In this document: positions 8,109 through 15,667 of the stretch, piece after piece
Numbering within the stretch: the stretch's first letter is position 1
Layout: each line of letters starts with the position of its first letter
Assembly: GCA_009930275.1 (NCBI GenBank)
Contig: RZYP01000026.1
Coordinates: forward strand, 1-19,764
Length of the DNA: 19,764 bases
Direction: 5' to 3'
From: Negativicutes bacterium
GTDB lineage: Bacteria > Bacillota_C > Negativicutes > Acidaminococcales > Acidaminococcaceae
Made by a program: the position numbers and the translations under genes
Notes under the pieces: model-generated
The model's input: only the letters and a program-made list of their open reading frames with translations
The model's database searches: none
What the model was told of the DNA's origin: nothing

Positions 8109-9242
8109 TTATTTAGCTACTGGTCCAATCATGGCAAGCATAGCGCCAGCCGCAACAGCGGTGCCGATAACGCCGGCAACGTTAGGACCCATAGCATGCA
8201 TCAAAAGGAAATTAGACGGATTAGCTTTCTGTCCGACAATCTGAGAAACACGGGCAGCCATCGGCACAGCCGATACACCTGCAGAACCAATCAAAGGATT
8301 GATTTTGCCGCCTGTCATGACTTTCATGATTTGTCCGAACATAACACCAAGTGCGGTACCTGCAGCAAATGCAACAAGACCAAGACCAATAATCAGGATT
8401 GTTTGATAGTTCAGGAAGCTTTCAGCATTCATTGTCAAGCCAGTACCGGTTGCGAGCATGATGGTTACGATATTCATTAATGCATTTTGCGCGGTATCAG
8501 AAAGACGGTCCAGACAGCCAGCTTCTTTGAACAGGTTGCCCAGCATCAGCATACCGATAAGAGCGGTAACCGGCGGCAACAACAAGCTGATAACGATTGT
8601 AGTTACAACAGGGAAAACAAGCTTTTCAAACTTGGTAACAGGACGCAATTGTTCCATAACAATTTTGCGGTCTGCTTCGCTGGTCATAAGTTTCATGATC
8701 GGCGGTTGAATCAAAGGAACCAAAGACATGTAAGAGTAAGCGGCAACAGCAATAGCACCGAGAAGGTTCGGAGCCATTTTAGCAGCGAGGTAAATCGCAG
8801 TCGGGCCGTCAGCACCACCGATGATGCCGATAGCTGCAGCTTCTTGAACAGTGAAGCCCAAGAACATAGCACCCAACAAGGAAATAAATACGCCACCCTG
8901 TGCAGCAGCACCCAAAAGCAGTGTCTTAGGATTAGCAATCAACGGTCCGAAGTCCGTCATCGCGCCGACACCCAGAAAAATCAATGGAGGGAATATTTCG
9001 TGGTGGATACCAAAAAGTATTACCTGCATAACGCCGGGGTCAGTCTCGAACCCAGTCTTAGGAATATTAGCCAAAAGGCAACCAAAAGCAATCGGAGAGA
9101 GCAAGAGCGGTTCAAAGCCTTTACCAATAGCCATATATAAGAGAATGCAGCCAACGAGAAGCATGATGGCGTTACCCATGGTAAATGCCGCAAAGCCGCT
9201 ATCATTCCATATTGCTTGTAAAGCAACAATAAAAGCGTCCAT
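8109..9242 (-). CDS. mmdB: Methylmalonyl-CoA decarboxylase beta subunit (Na+-pumping membrane subunit)
   Basis: This subunit of the biotin-dependent Na+-transporting decarboxylases catalyses decarboxylation of carboxybiotin and couples it to Na+ export across the cytoplasmic membrane. The 377-residue hydrophobic protein is of normal length (MmdB/GcdB/OadB type). It carries the signature [12 protein letters not shown] (142-153), whose D145 corresponds to the Na+-binding Asp203 of Klebsiella OadB. The conserved [13 protein letters not shown] segment (169-181) and the C-terminal [20 protein letters not shown] region are also present. The ATG at 9242 has GGAGG seven bases upstream. It is the last decarboxylase gene, after mmdC, separated by 173 bases that hold a gene remnant. 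Sequence alone would also allow an oxaloacetate or glutaconyl-CoA pump; the alpha subunit and the mutase/epimerase neighbours make methylmalonyl-CoA the substrate. Confidence 0.95.
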   Translation of the reverse strand: MDAFIVALQAIWNDSGFAAFTMGNAIMLLVGCILLYMAIGKGFEPLLLSPIAFGCLLANIPKTGFETDPGVMQVILFGIHHEIFPPLIFLGVGAMTDFGPLIANPKTLLLGAAAQGGVFISLLGAMFLGFTVQEAAAIGIIGGADGPTAIYLAAKMAPNLLGAIAVAAYSYMSLVPLIQPPIMKLMTSEADRKIVMEQLRPVTKFEKLVFPVVTTIVISLLLPPVTALIGMLMLGNLFKEAGCLDRLSDTAQNALMNIVTIMLATGTGLTMNAESFLNYQTILIIGLGLVAFAAGTALGVMFGQIMKVMTGGKINPLIGSAGVSAVPMAARVSQIVGQKANPSNFLLMHAMGPNVAGVIGTAVAAGAMLAMIGPVAK

Positions 9243-9320
9243 TTAATAGCCTCCTAAAATAATATAAATAGTGGAAAGCTCTGCTTAGGCTCTTTCAAAA
9301 CACTCGTCAGCCAAACAAGT

Positions 9321-9408
9321 CCGACTAGAGAACGGTCATCGGGTCGCAAAATGCAACATTTTGAAGAGCGCTTACGCGAACTTTGGGAACTGCTTTCTGT
9401 CTACACGA
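9321..9408 (-). pseudogene. Decayed tandem copy of the 3' end of mmdC
   Basis: Between mmdC and mmdB the sequence repeats the end of mmdC at an offset of 91 bases. Position-by-position comparison of 9325-9390 with 9416-9481 gives 45 identities in 66. Read in the corresponding frame it gives VPKVRVSALQNVAFCDPMTV followed by L and a TAG stop, against VSEVRVSAGQNVNTGDPMIV followed by L and TAA in mmdC. Further upstream similarity continues (GTAGAC against GCAGAC) after a two-base frameshift, almost up to the mmdC stop. The frame has no start codon or ribosome site and lacks the EAMKM biotin site, so it cannot act as a carrier. It is best read as a degenerate tandem duplication or the leftover of a second biotin-carrier gene. 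Confidence 0.75.
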
Positions 9409-9415
9409 TTCCCGA

Positions 9416-9814
9416 TTAAAGAACGATCATCGGGTCTCCGGTGTTGACGTTTTGGCCAGCGCTGACACGAACTTCAGAAACAGTGCCGTCTGCAGGAGCC
9501 ATAATTTCGTTTTGCATTTTCATAGCTTCAAGAATCATGAGAACGTCGCCAGCTTTAACAGCGTCGCCAACTTTAACAGCTACAGACAATACTTTACCAG
9601 GCATTGGAGCGTTGATTGCAGTTGCACCTGCAGCAACAGGAGCAGCAGCAGCTGGAGCTGGAGCTGGAGCAGCTTTAGGAGCCGGAGCAGCAACTGGAGC
9701 TGGAGCAGCTTTAGGAGCCGGAGCAGCTTTAGGAGCAGCGCTAACAGCACCGCCTACTTCTTCAACTTCTACTTCATAAGCAGAGCCATTAACGGTAATG
9801 TTGAACTTTTTCAT
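9416..9814 (-). CDS. mmdC: Methylmalonyl-CoA decarboxylase biotin carrier subunit (gamma)
   Basis: This is the mobile biotin carrier that takes the carboxyl group from the alpha subunit and presents it to the membrane beta subunit. The 132-residue protein has a short N-terminal segment (MKKFNITVNGSAYEVEVEEV), an Ala/Pro linker (about 24-62) and a C-terminal biotinyl domain. The acceptor lysine K99 is in EAMKM (97-101), about 34 residues from the C-terminus, as is usual. APMPGK (69-74) begins the domain. The ATG at 9814 has AAGGGGG ten bases upstream. Biotinylation requires a BirA-type ligase encoded elsewhere. The linker is encoded by near-identical 18-base units, and a decayed copy of the gene's end lies just downstream. 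It is 46 bases after mmdD. Confidence 0.96.
   Translation of the reverse strand: MKKFNITVNGSAYEVEVEEVGGAVSAAPKAAPAPKAAPAPVAAPAPKAAPAPAPAAAAPVAAGATAINAPMPGKVLSVAVKVGDAVKAGDVLMILEAMKMQNEIMAPADGTVSEVRVSAGQNVNTGDPMIVL
9627..9742 (-). repeat. 18-base repeat units coding the Ala/Pro linker of MmdC
   Basis: The linker-coding region is built of imperfect 18-base (six-codon) units. The 17-mer GGAGCAGCTTTAGGAGC (plus strand) occurs exactly at 9666-9682, 9702-9718 and 9720-9736, spaced 36 and 18 bases, with diverged units between. In protein this is a KAAPAP/VAAPAP-like series. Such tracts commonly change length by slippage or recombination, so linker length may differ between strains. Confidence 0.85.
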
Positions 9815-9860
9815 TGATAAAAATCCCCCTTAAAAATAGTTGATTTAGGTTTAGTGAAAA

Positions 9861-10208
9861 TTAGAAGCATTCTTTGCGAGCACTGATAGACTCAATACGA
9901 GCATTTTGTGCCCAGCCAGCGGCCGGCATACGACGAATGCTGGCAATTTGTGAGCTGGAATAACCGTAAGCCGCAATAGCAGCTGCGATTACAGCAATTA
10001 CTGCCGCGTCATCTTTTGGAGCAGCGACCGGTGCAGGAGCAGCGGCTTTAGGCGCTGCAGCAGGAGCTACGGGTTTAACAGTTTTTTTTTGAGTTGGGTC
10101 GATTGCTTTAATTACAGTCATGATACCGCCCAATGCAGCCAAAACCGCAAAAACGATGGTCATATTGATAAGAGCAATTAACCAAGGGTTAGTTGTTGTT
10201 GGTCCCAT
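9861..10208 (-). CDS. mmdD: Methylmalonyl-CoA decarboxylase delta subunit (OadG-type membrane anchor)
   Basis: This small subunit anchors the carboxyltransferase and biotin carrier to the membrane beta subunit. The 115-residue protein has one N-terminal membrane helix (about 11-33, LIALINMTIVFAVLAALGGI), an Ala/Pro/Lys linker (about 42-66) and a C-terminal helical domain (DDAAVIAVIAAAIAAYGYS...) ending in a basic, tryptophan-containing tail (AAGWAQNARIESISARKECF). This is the OadG/MmdD layout. GAGGTG precedes the ATG at 10208. It lies 55 bases after mmdA and 46 before mmdC. No separate gene for the small epsilon subunit (MmdE), present between mmdD and mmdC in Veillonella parvula, is found here: the gap is too short. 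Confidence 0.92.
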   Translation of the reverse strand: MGPTTTNPWLIALINMTIVFAVLAALGGIMTVIKAIDPTQKKTVKPVAPAAAPKAAAPAPVAAPKDDAAVIAVIAAAIAAYGYSSSQIASIRRMPAAGWAQNARIESISARKECF

Positions 10209-10263
10209 TTAATTCACCTCACGTTCAGAATTTTAATGAAGTTCCATCGAATAATGCCGAGAA

Positions 10264-11790
10264 TTAGAGCGGAATATTGCCGTGGCGTTTTGCCGGGCGG
10301 GTTTCGCGCTTGGATTCAAGCATATGCAAGGCATTAATGACGGTAGGACGGCTGTCTTTAGGTTCGATAACCATGTCAACCATACCGCGGATAGCAGCTT
10401 GGTAAGGAGTTGCAAAGTTTTCGATATATTCGTCAGTCTTAGCTTTTACGTCCGCATCGTTCTTAAAGATAATGTTAGCAGCGCCTGCAGGTCCCATAAC
10501 TGCGATTTCAGCAGTCGGCCAAGCAATAACTTGGTCAGCGCCAAGATCCTGAGAGCACATTGCCAAATAAGAACCGCCGTAAGCTTTACGAGTAACCAAA
10601 GTAATCTTAGGAACAGTTGCTTCGGAGTATGCATAAAGCATTTTTGCGCCGTGACGGATGATGCCGCCGTATTCTTGGTTGGTGCCAGGCAGGAAGCCAG
10701 GAACGTCAACAAGGTTCAGCAAAGGAATATTGAAAGCGTCGCAGAAGCGAATGAAGCGGGCAGCTTTATCGGAACAGTTGATATCGAGGCAACCAGCCAT
10801 TACTTTTGGTTGGTTAGCAATGATACCTACAGTTTGTCCGTCCATGCGTGCGAAGCAGGTAATAATATTAGTTGCATAATATTGTTGTGATTCATAGAAT
10901 TCGCCGTTGTCAACAATGCTCTTAATGACATCTTTCATGTCATAAGGTGCATTGGAGTTATCGGGAATAAGGCTGTTCAGTGCTTCGTCAGTCCTCATCG
11001 GATCGTCGCCAGTTTCAACGATTTGAGCAGGCTCCATGTTATTGGAAGGAAGGAAGCTCAGAAGGTAACGAATTTGTTGCAAGCAGTCTTCATCGTTCTC
11101 AGCTGCGAAGTGCGCAACACCGGAAACGGAGTTATGAGTCATAGCGCCGCCGAGTGCTTCTTGGGTAACTTCTTCACCGGTAACAGATTTAACAACTGCA
11201 GGACCGGTAATGAACATTTTAGCAGTGTTCTTTACCATGTAGATGAAGTCTGTAATAGCTGGAGAATAAACTGCGCCGCCTGCAGATGGTCCCATGATTG
11301 CGGAAATCTGTGGAACTACGCCGGAAGCAATAGTGTTTTCAAAGAAGATCTTGCCGTAACCTGAAAGGGCGTCAATAGCTTCTTGGATACGAGCGCCGCC
11401 GGAATCATTCAGGCCAACGAGAGGAGCACCCATTTTGAGTGACAAACGTTGTACTTTTACGATTTTAGCTGCATGCATTTCACCAAGGGAACCGCCTTCA
11501 ACAGTGAAGTCTTGTGCGAACACATAAACTAAACGGCCGTCAACTGTACCATAACCAGTGGTTACGCCTTCACCAGGAAGTTCTTTTTTCTCCATACCGA
11601 AATTTGTGCAACGGTGTTGCACGAAGCGATCAAGTTCAACAAAGCTGCCTTCATCAAGGAGCAATGCGATCCTTTCGCGTGCAGTCAGTTTGCCGCTTTC
11701 GTGTTGTTTAGCAACACGTTTTTCGCCGCCGGCTGCCATGATCTTTTCGGATTTTTTGATCATTTTCTCAATTCTTGCTTGAGTAGACAA
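10264..11790 (-). CDS. mmdA: Methylmalonyl-CoA decarboxylase alpha subunit (carboxyltransferase)
   Basis: This cytoplasmic subunit transfers the carboxyl group of (S)-methylmalonyl-CoA to biotin on MmdC, releasing propionyl-CoA. The 508-residue product has the two crotonase-like halves of acyl-CoA carboxyltransferases. The oxyanion/CoA-binding glycine motifs are LNDSGGARIQEAIDALSGYG (127-146), GPSAGG (167-172), VDVPGFLPGT (361-370) and RKAYGGSY (401-408), and the C-terminus is KRHGNIPL. Length and ends match Veillonella MmdA as I know it. The start is TTG at 11790, nine bases after GGAGG. An ATG three to five bases upstream is out of frame. Propionyl-CoA carboxylase beta is the close relative, but the mmdD-C-B genes settle the role as a decarboxylase. 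It follows the epimerase after 120 bases with two small hairpins. Confidence 0.96.
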   Translation of the reverse strand: MSTQARIEKMIKKSEKIMAAGGEKRVAKQHESGKLTARERIALLLDEGSFVELDRFVQHRCTNFGMEKKELPGEGVTTGYGTVDGRLVYVFAQDFTVEGGSLGEMHAAKIVKVQRLSLKMGAPLVGLNDSGGARIQEAIDALSGYGKIFFENTIASGVVPQISAIMGPSAGGAVYSPAITDFIYMVKNTAKMFITGPAVVKSVTGEEVTQEALGGAMTHNSVSGVAHFAAENDEDCLQQIRYLLSFLPSNNMEPAQIVETGDDPMRTDEALNSLIPDNSNAPYDMKDVIKSIVDNGEFYESQQYYATNIITCFARMDGQTVGIIANQPKVMAGCLDINCSDKAARFIRFCDAFNIPLLNLVDVPGFLPGTNQEYGGIIRHGAKMLYAYSEATVPKITLVTRKAYGGSYLAMCSQDLGADQVIAWPTAEIAVMGPAGAANIIFKNDADVKAKTDEYIENFATPYQAAIRGMVDMVIEPKDSRPTVINALHMLESKRETRPAKRHGNIPL

Positions 11791-11829
11791 ATCATTACAC
11801 CTCCGTCTAAATTGGGTAAGCTAATTTAT

Positions 11830-11877
11830 TTACACCACATTGTGGGTGTAGCCAACCTTAATGTCTCCTTAGAGACA
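11830..11877 (-). repeat. Two small hairpins between mce and mmdA
   Basis: TGTCTC (11862-11867) pairs with GAGACA (11872-11877) around a four-base loop. About 11 bases further along the transcript, TACACCAC (near 11831-11838) pairs with GTGGGTGTA, leaving one bulged G. Neither is followed by a T-tract on the minus strand. They fill most of the 120-base gap and may affect processing or relative expression of mmdA. Confidence 0.45.
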
Positions 11878-11910
11878 AATGAATATTGCGCTTAATATAA
11901 ATAACTAAAA

Positions 11911-12318
11911 TTATTTATGAGGAGCGCAGAGTTCAAGAAGAATACCAACAGATTTCGGATGAACGAAAGCAATGTCCATTCCGCCAGCGCCGCCACGCGG
12001 AGCTTTATCAATCATTGCAGCGCCTCTTGCTTGTACATCAGCGATAGCAGCTTCGATATCGTCAACGCGAACTGCAACGTGTTGGATCCCTTGGCCGTTT
12101 TTCTCAATGTATTTAGCGATTGGGCTTTCTGGAGAGGTTGCAACTAAAAGCTCGAATAGAGTTTCGCCGCAAGGAATGAAAACAGTTTTAACTTTTTGTT
12201 CTTCAACTGTTTCTTCACCAGTGCAGGTCAAGCCAAGAACCTCAGTGTAGAATTTTTTGGATACATCCAAATCTTTGCAGGCAATGCCAATGTGGTCAAC
12301 ACAGATACATTTAAACAT
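11911..12318 (-). CDS. mce: Methylmalonyl-CoA epimerase
   Basis: The enzyme converts (R)-methylmalonyl-CoA made by the mutase to the (S) form used by the decarboxylase. The 135-residue protein is a single vicinal-oxygen-chelate (glyoxalase-like) chain of normal length. Probable metal ligands are H9 (VDHIGIA), E56 (LFELL), H80 (IQHVAVRV) and E129 (ILLELCAP), the pattern of known epimerases. The GGAGGMDIAFVHPK loop (about 109-122) is also typical. The ATG at 12318 has AAGGAGGAG upstream. The gene lies 40 bases after meaB and before mmdA, exactly where the pathway needs it. A lactoylglutathione lyase is the alternative from fold alone, but the context makes this unlikely. Confidence 0.95.
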   Translation of the reverse strand: MFKCICVDHIGIACKDLDVSKKFYTEVLGLTCTGEETVEEQKVKTVFIPCGETLFELLVATSPESPIAKYIEKNGQGIQHVAVRVDDIEAAIADVQARGAAMIDKAPRGGAGGMDIAFVHPKSVGILLELCAPHK

Positions 12319-12358
12319 GTAAATCTCCTCCTTAGAAATATAATGCTATTTAATAATG

Positions 12359-13297
12359 TTACTTAAGAACACTATCAACAATTTTATCTACTACCGAGTA
12401 CGGGTCAATCTCGCGATTTTGCAATTTGAGTATTGTATTGGCAAATTCTTCGGTAGCTACAACCTTTTTATCGACGTAACGGCTTAATCTATCGTTAACC
12501 ATAGCCGTAACCTCTGTTTTTATACGGTTCGCACGAATCTTCTCGATCTTGCCAGTTTGGAAAAGGAATTTTTTGTGTTCTTCAATAGAATCAACAACTT
12601 CTTGAATTCCCTCGTCCTTGCTTGCGACAGTACGGTTGATTGGTGGTCGCCATTCAACATTCTCTTGGTTTAACTCCAGCATCATTTCGATTTCGATATT
12701 CAGTTTATCAACGCCTTCACGGTCGGCCTTGTTAATGGTGAAAAGGTCGCCAATTTCAAGAATACCGGCTTTAATAGCTTGGATATCGTCACCGAGACCC
12801 GGAACAACGACAACCATTGTTGTGTCGGCAGTTTTGACTATATCTACCTCGGACTGTCCTACCCCTACAGTTTCTACGATTATAACGTCAATGCCATAAG
12901 CATCCATTAATTTTACTGCATCGCCTGATTTTTGAGACAGGCCGCCCAGGCTTCCGCGCGTAGCCATACTACGAACGAAAATACCCTCGTCAGCAATCAG
13001 GTCCATCATTCTGATACGATCGCCAAGAATAGCTCCGCCAGAGTAAGGACTGGTCGGGTCAATTGCGACAATACCAATGGTCTTGCCACGCTTACGGTAT
13101 TCTTTGGCCAATTTATCTGTTAATGTACTTTTACCAGCACCAGGTGGTCCAGTAATACCAATGACGTAAGCATTACCTGTATGAGGATAAATCTGTGTCA
13201 TAATGCTGACAGCTTCATCATATTCATTTTCCACAGCCGTAATAGCTTTTGATAGTGCTAAACGGGAGTGATTTAATACGCCTTCAACAATATTCAA
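12359..13297 (-). CDS. meaB: MeaB/ArgK-type G-protein chaperone of methylmalonyl-CoA mutase
   Basis: MeaB binds the mutase, gates delivery of adenosylcobalamin and protects or reactivates the enzyme using GTP hydrolysis. The 312-residue protein (family-typical) has the P-loop GPPGAGKST (50-58). It also has the family's AIDPTSPYSGGAILGDRIRM block (79-98), VETVGVGQSE (141-150, switch/Walker B region) and the guanine-specificity NKAD (189-192). The start is TTG at 13297; a GGCGGTGTG stretch upstream is an acceptable but not strong ribosome site, and no in-frame ATG is near. It lies 87 bases after the B12-binding subunit gene, with a strong hairpin in the gap, and 40 bases before mce. Older databases call it an arginine/ornithine transport kinase (ArgK), which this context contradicts. 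Confidence 0.95.
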   Translation of the reverse strand: MNIVEGVLNHSRLALSKAITAVENEYDEAVSIMTQIYPHTGNAYVIGITGPPGAGKSTLTDKLAKEYRKRGKTIGIVAIDPTSPYSGGAILGDRIRMMDLIADEGIFVRSMATRGSLGGLSQKSGDAVKLMDAYGIDVIIVETVGVGQSEVDIVKTADTTMVVVVPGLGDDIQAIKAGILEIGDLFTINKADREGVDKLNIEIEMMLELNQENVEWRPPINRTVASKDEGIQEVVDSIEEHKKFLFQTGKIEKIRANRIKTEVTAMVNDRLSRYVDKKVVATEEFANTILKLQNREIDPYSVVDKIVDSVLK

Positions 13298-13338
13298 ATG
13301 AGCACACCGCCTTGTTGAGGTTCTAGAATAATCATAGG

Positions 13339-13367
13339 AGATAGCCGGGGATTTATCCCGGCTATCT
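13339..13367 (-). repeat. Intercistronic hairpin between the B12-binding subunit gene and meaB
   Basis: AGATAGCCGGG (13339-13349) pairs perfectly with CCCGGCTATCT (13357-13367) around a seven-base loop. It lies 17 bases after the upstream stop. On the minus strand the next bases are CCTATGATTATTC, without a T-tract; the T-run is on the other side (13370-13375). So it is unlikely to be a full terminator for the operon. It could attenuate transcription or stabilise the mutase part of the mRNA. Confidence 0.6.
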
Positions 13368-13384
13368 GATTTTTAAGTTACCTC

Positions 13385-13777
13385 TTATTTTACGTTAGCG
13401 TTGATGTATTCAACGATTGCGCTGGTCGGAGTTCCCGGAGTAAATACTTCAGATACGCCTGCAGCTTTAAGGCCAGGAATGTCTGAATCAGGAATAACGC
13501 CGCCGCCGATAGTCAATACCTCGGTCATGCCTTTAGCTTTCAATAATTCAACTACTTTTGGGAACAAAGTGTTGTGAGCGCCGGAAAGCAAGCTCAAAGC
13601 AACAACATTTACGTCCTCTTGTAATGCGGATTCAGCGATTTGTTCCGGAGTTAAACGAATACCGGTGTAAATTACTTCGAATCCAGCGTCGCGCAATGCA
13701 CGAGCAACAACTTTAGCACCACGGTCATGACCATCAAGACCTGGTTTTGCTACTAAAACTCTAATACGTTTATCCAT
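13385..13777 (-). CDS. Methylmalonyl-CoA mutase, cobalamin-binding subunit
   Basis: This is the separate B12-binding chain of a split methylmalonyl-CoA mutase; it carries adenosylcobalamin bound base-off/His-on. The 130-residue protein is a single Rossmann-like domain with the DxHxxG signature at D15-H17-G20 ([12 protein letters not shown]17 being the lower cobalt ligand), SLLSG at about 61-65 and IGGG at 89-92, the three cobalamin contacts. GGGAGG stands upstream of the ATG at 13777. It follows the catalytic subunit by 25 bases, which strongly suggests equal co-translation. A glutamate mutase or MGM S-subunit has the same fold; the partner gene and the epimerase decide the call. Symbols such as mcmA2 or mutB are used inconsistently, so none is given. 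Confidence 0.95.
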   Translation of the reverse strand: MDKRIRVLVAKPGLDGHDRGAKVVARALRDAGFEVIYTGIRLTPEQIAESALQEDVNVVALSLLSGAHNTLFPKVVELLKAKGMTEVLTIGGGVIPDSDIPGLKAAGVSEVFTPGTPTSAIVEYINANVK

Positions 13778-13802
13778 TATTTTCCCTCCCTAATTGTTTC
13801 GC

Positions 13803-15449
13803 TTACAGTGCTACGTTAGATTTGTATTCGCCGAATACTTCTCTCATAACGCCGCAGATTTCGCCTTCAGTAGCATATGCATGAACTGCATCAAGAATCA
13901 AAGGCATCAAGTTGATGGAGTCATCAGCGCAAGCTGCTTTCAATGTAGCCAAAGTCTCAGCAACTTTAGCGTTATCGCGTTTAGCTTTTAATGCAGCAAT
14001 TTTCTTAGCTTGCAATTCGCCAACAGAACCATCTACGCGAAGCAAGTTTTTCGGTGCTTCTTCTTCTTGTTGGAATTTGTTAACGCCAACAATGATTTTA
14101 TTGCCTTTTTCAATATCCATTTGCCATTTGTAAGCGGAATCTTGGATTTCTTTTTGGATGTAGCCTTTAGCGATAGCTTCAGGAGCGCCACCAATTTCAT
14201 CAATTTTCTTAATGTAATCCCAAGCTTCAGCTTCGATCTTGTTGGTCAAAGCTTCTACATAATAGGAACCGCCCAATGGGTCAACTGTATCAGCTAAACC
14301 GCTTTCGTAAGCAACGATTTGTTGTGTACGAAGTGCGATAGTTACGGATTCAGTAGTCGGCAAAGCAAGTGCTTCGTCTTTGGAGTTAGTGTGCAAGGAT
14401 TGAGTACCGCCCATTACAGCAGCAGCAGTTTGCAAAGCAACACGAACGATGTTGTTGTTCGGTTGTTGAGCAGTCAGCATGGAACCTGCAGTTTGGGTAT
14501 GTACGCGAAGCATTTGGGATTTAGCTTTTTTAGCGCCAAATCTTTCTTTCATAACTTTAGCCCATACACGACGGGAAGCGCGGAATTTAGCAACTTCTTC
14601 GAGTACGTTGTTATGTGCATTCCAGAAGAAGGACAAACGGCCTGCGAAGTCATCGACGTCCATGCCAGCTTTGATAGCAGCTTCTACATAAGCGATACCG
14701 TCAGCAATGGTGAATGCGATTTCTTGGGAAGCAGTGGAACCAGCTTCACGAATGTGGTAACCGGAAATGGAGATTGTATTCCACAATGGAACGTTTTTAG
14801 CGCAATATTCGAAAATATTGGTGATCAAACGCATGGATGGTTTTGGAGGGAATATATAGGTACCACGAGCAGCATATTCTTTAAGAATATCGTTTTGGAT
14901 AGTACCACGAAGTTTGTCAGCGGATACGCCTTGTTTTTCAGCAACAGCAATGTACATGCAAAGAAGTACGGATGCTGGAGCATTGATAGTCATGGAAGTG
15001 GAAACTTTGGACAAATCGATTTGATCGAAAAGAATTTCCATATCAGCAAGGGAGTCGATTGCTACGCCAACTTTACCAACTTCGCCTTCAGCCATTGCAT
15101 CGGTGGAATCATAGCCGATTTGGGTCGGTAAGTCAAATGCGCAGGAAAGACCGCTACCGCCGTTAGCCAACAGATAACGATAACGTTTGTTGGACTCTTC
15201 AGCAGTGGAGAAACCAGCATACATACGCATGGTCCAGAAACGACCACGATACATTGTAGGTTGTACACCACGGGTAAACGGATATTGACCAGGGAATCCA
15301 AGGTCTTTTTCATAATCGAACCCTTCTACATCAAGAGGGGTGTAGAGCCTGTTTGGCTCCAGGTTGCCGCGCTCTGGGTTTTTTTCTAATGTTTTTGCTA
15401 CACCTGCAGTGTAAGCTTCAAACCCGGCTTTCAGTGTTTCATTTGCCAT
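13803..15449 (-). CDS. Methylmalonyl-CoA mutase, catalytic subunit
   Basis: The enzyme interconverts succinyl-CoA and (R)-methylmalonyl-CoA by a B12-dependent radical rearrangement. The 548-residue protein is the TIM-barrel part only, the B12 domain being encoded by the next gene. The substrate-contacting segment [10 protein letters not shown] (Y77, equivalent to Tyr89 of the Propionibacterium enzyme) is present. So are PPKPSMRL (R207) and [11 protein letters not shown] (Y231, H232, equivalent to Tyr243/His244). The ATG at 15449 has AAGGAGG eight bases upstream; a TTG at 15455 is too close to that site to be used. In a succinate fermenter it runs in the direction succinyl-CoA to methylmalonyl-CoA. 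It is preceded by a 218-base hairpin-rich leader. Confidence 0.96.
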   Translation of the reverse strand: MANETLKAGFEAYTAGVAKTLEKNPERGNLEPNRLYTPLDVEGFDYEKDLGFPGQYPFTRGVQPTMYRGRFWTMRMYAGFSTAEESNKRYRYLLANGGSGLSCAFDLPTQIGYDSTDAMAEGEVGKVGVAIDSLADMEILFDQIDLSKVSTSMTINAPASVLLCMYIAVAEKQGVSADKLRGTIQNDILKEYAARGTYIFPPKPSMRLITNIFEYCAKNVPLWNTISISGYHIREAGSTASQEIAFTIADGIAYVEAAIKAGMDVDDFAGRLSFFWNAHNNVLEEVAKFRASRRVWAKVMKERFGAKKAKSQMLRVHTQTAGSMLTAQQPNNNIVRVALQTAAAVMGGTQSLHTNSKDEALALPTTESVTIALRTQQIVAYESGLADTVDPLGGSYYVEALTNKIEAEAWDYIKKIDEIGGAPEAIAKGYIQKEIQDSAYKWQMDIEKGNKIIVGVNKFQQEEEAPKNLLRVDGSVGELQAKKIAALKAKRDNAKVAETLATLKAACADDSINLMPLILDAVHAYATEGEICGVMREVFGEYKSNVAL

Positions 15450-15667
15450 TCTCAAATCCTCCTTAAAATTTTACTATTCATATTTTGGTTTGGACGAACC
15501 ATCATATGGAATGAGAGTTTCCTCGTCTGCTGACGAGATGTATGAGAAGCCCTAGGGCGTTCCCGCTGATACTATCACAATCGCCTGAGCGATTGTCTTA
15601 AGGCGTGCCCGCGCGACCACCACGCCGGCACGCCATTAAAGCAAAATCAAACGTTTAGCTTTAAAGC
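15450..15667 (-). promoter_or_regulatory. Hairpin-rich leader upstream of the mutase gene
   Basis: In 218 bases between the CoA-transferase and the mutase I see, in transcript order, GGCACGCC/GGCGTGCC pairing (15602-15634), ACAATCGC-loop-GCGATTGT (15577-15596), a GCCCTAGGGC palindrome (15549-15558), CTCGTC-loop-GACGAG (15522-15537) and a small UGGUU/AACCA stem (about 15487-15502), then the ribosome site. I see no cobalamin-riboswitch B12 box (GCCACTG). The first hairpin may partly terminate transcription from the CoA-transferase. The others suggest a structured leader, but I cannot match them to a known riboswitch class. Confidence 0.45.
15602..15634 (-). terminator. GC-rich hairpin after the CoA-transferase gene, possible partial terminator
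   Basis: GGCGTGCC (15602-15609) pairs with GGCACGCC (15627-15634), and a competing pairing of GGCGTG with CACGCC at 15621-15626 is possible. It lies 33 bases after the stop at 15668. On the minus strand it is followed by TTAAGACAATC, only a weak T signal, so read-through into the mutase gene is likely. Confidence 0.5.

Noticed and set aside
9625..9745. Repeat array as a possible CRISPR or minisatellite locus
   Set aside because: Units are in frame within mmdC and encode its linker; there are no spacers and no cas genes.
9383..9817. 144-codon plus-strand open frame opposite mmdC, with Ser/Arg/Trp repeats
   Set aside because: The repeats are the complement of the Ala/Pro linker codons of mmdC; no start signal.
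12359..13297. Lysine/arginine/ornithine transport kinase (ArgK) reading of the MeaB gene
   Set aside because: The older family name reflects a mis-assignment; position between mutase and epimerase and the motif set point to the mutase chaperone.
14319..15131. 270-codon plus-strand open frame inside the mutase gene
   Set aside because: Antisense shadow of a highly conserved enzyme gene; serine- and phenylalanine-rich composition typical of the complementary strand.
15450..15667. Cobalamin riboswitch upstream of the mutase
   Set aside because: No B12 box or typical core was found on the minus strand, so only an unassigned structured leader is claimed.
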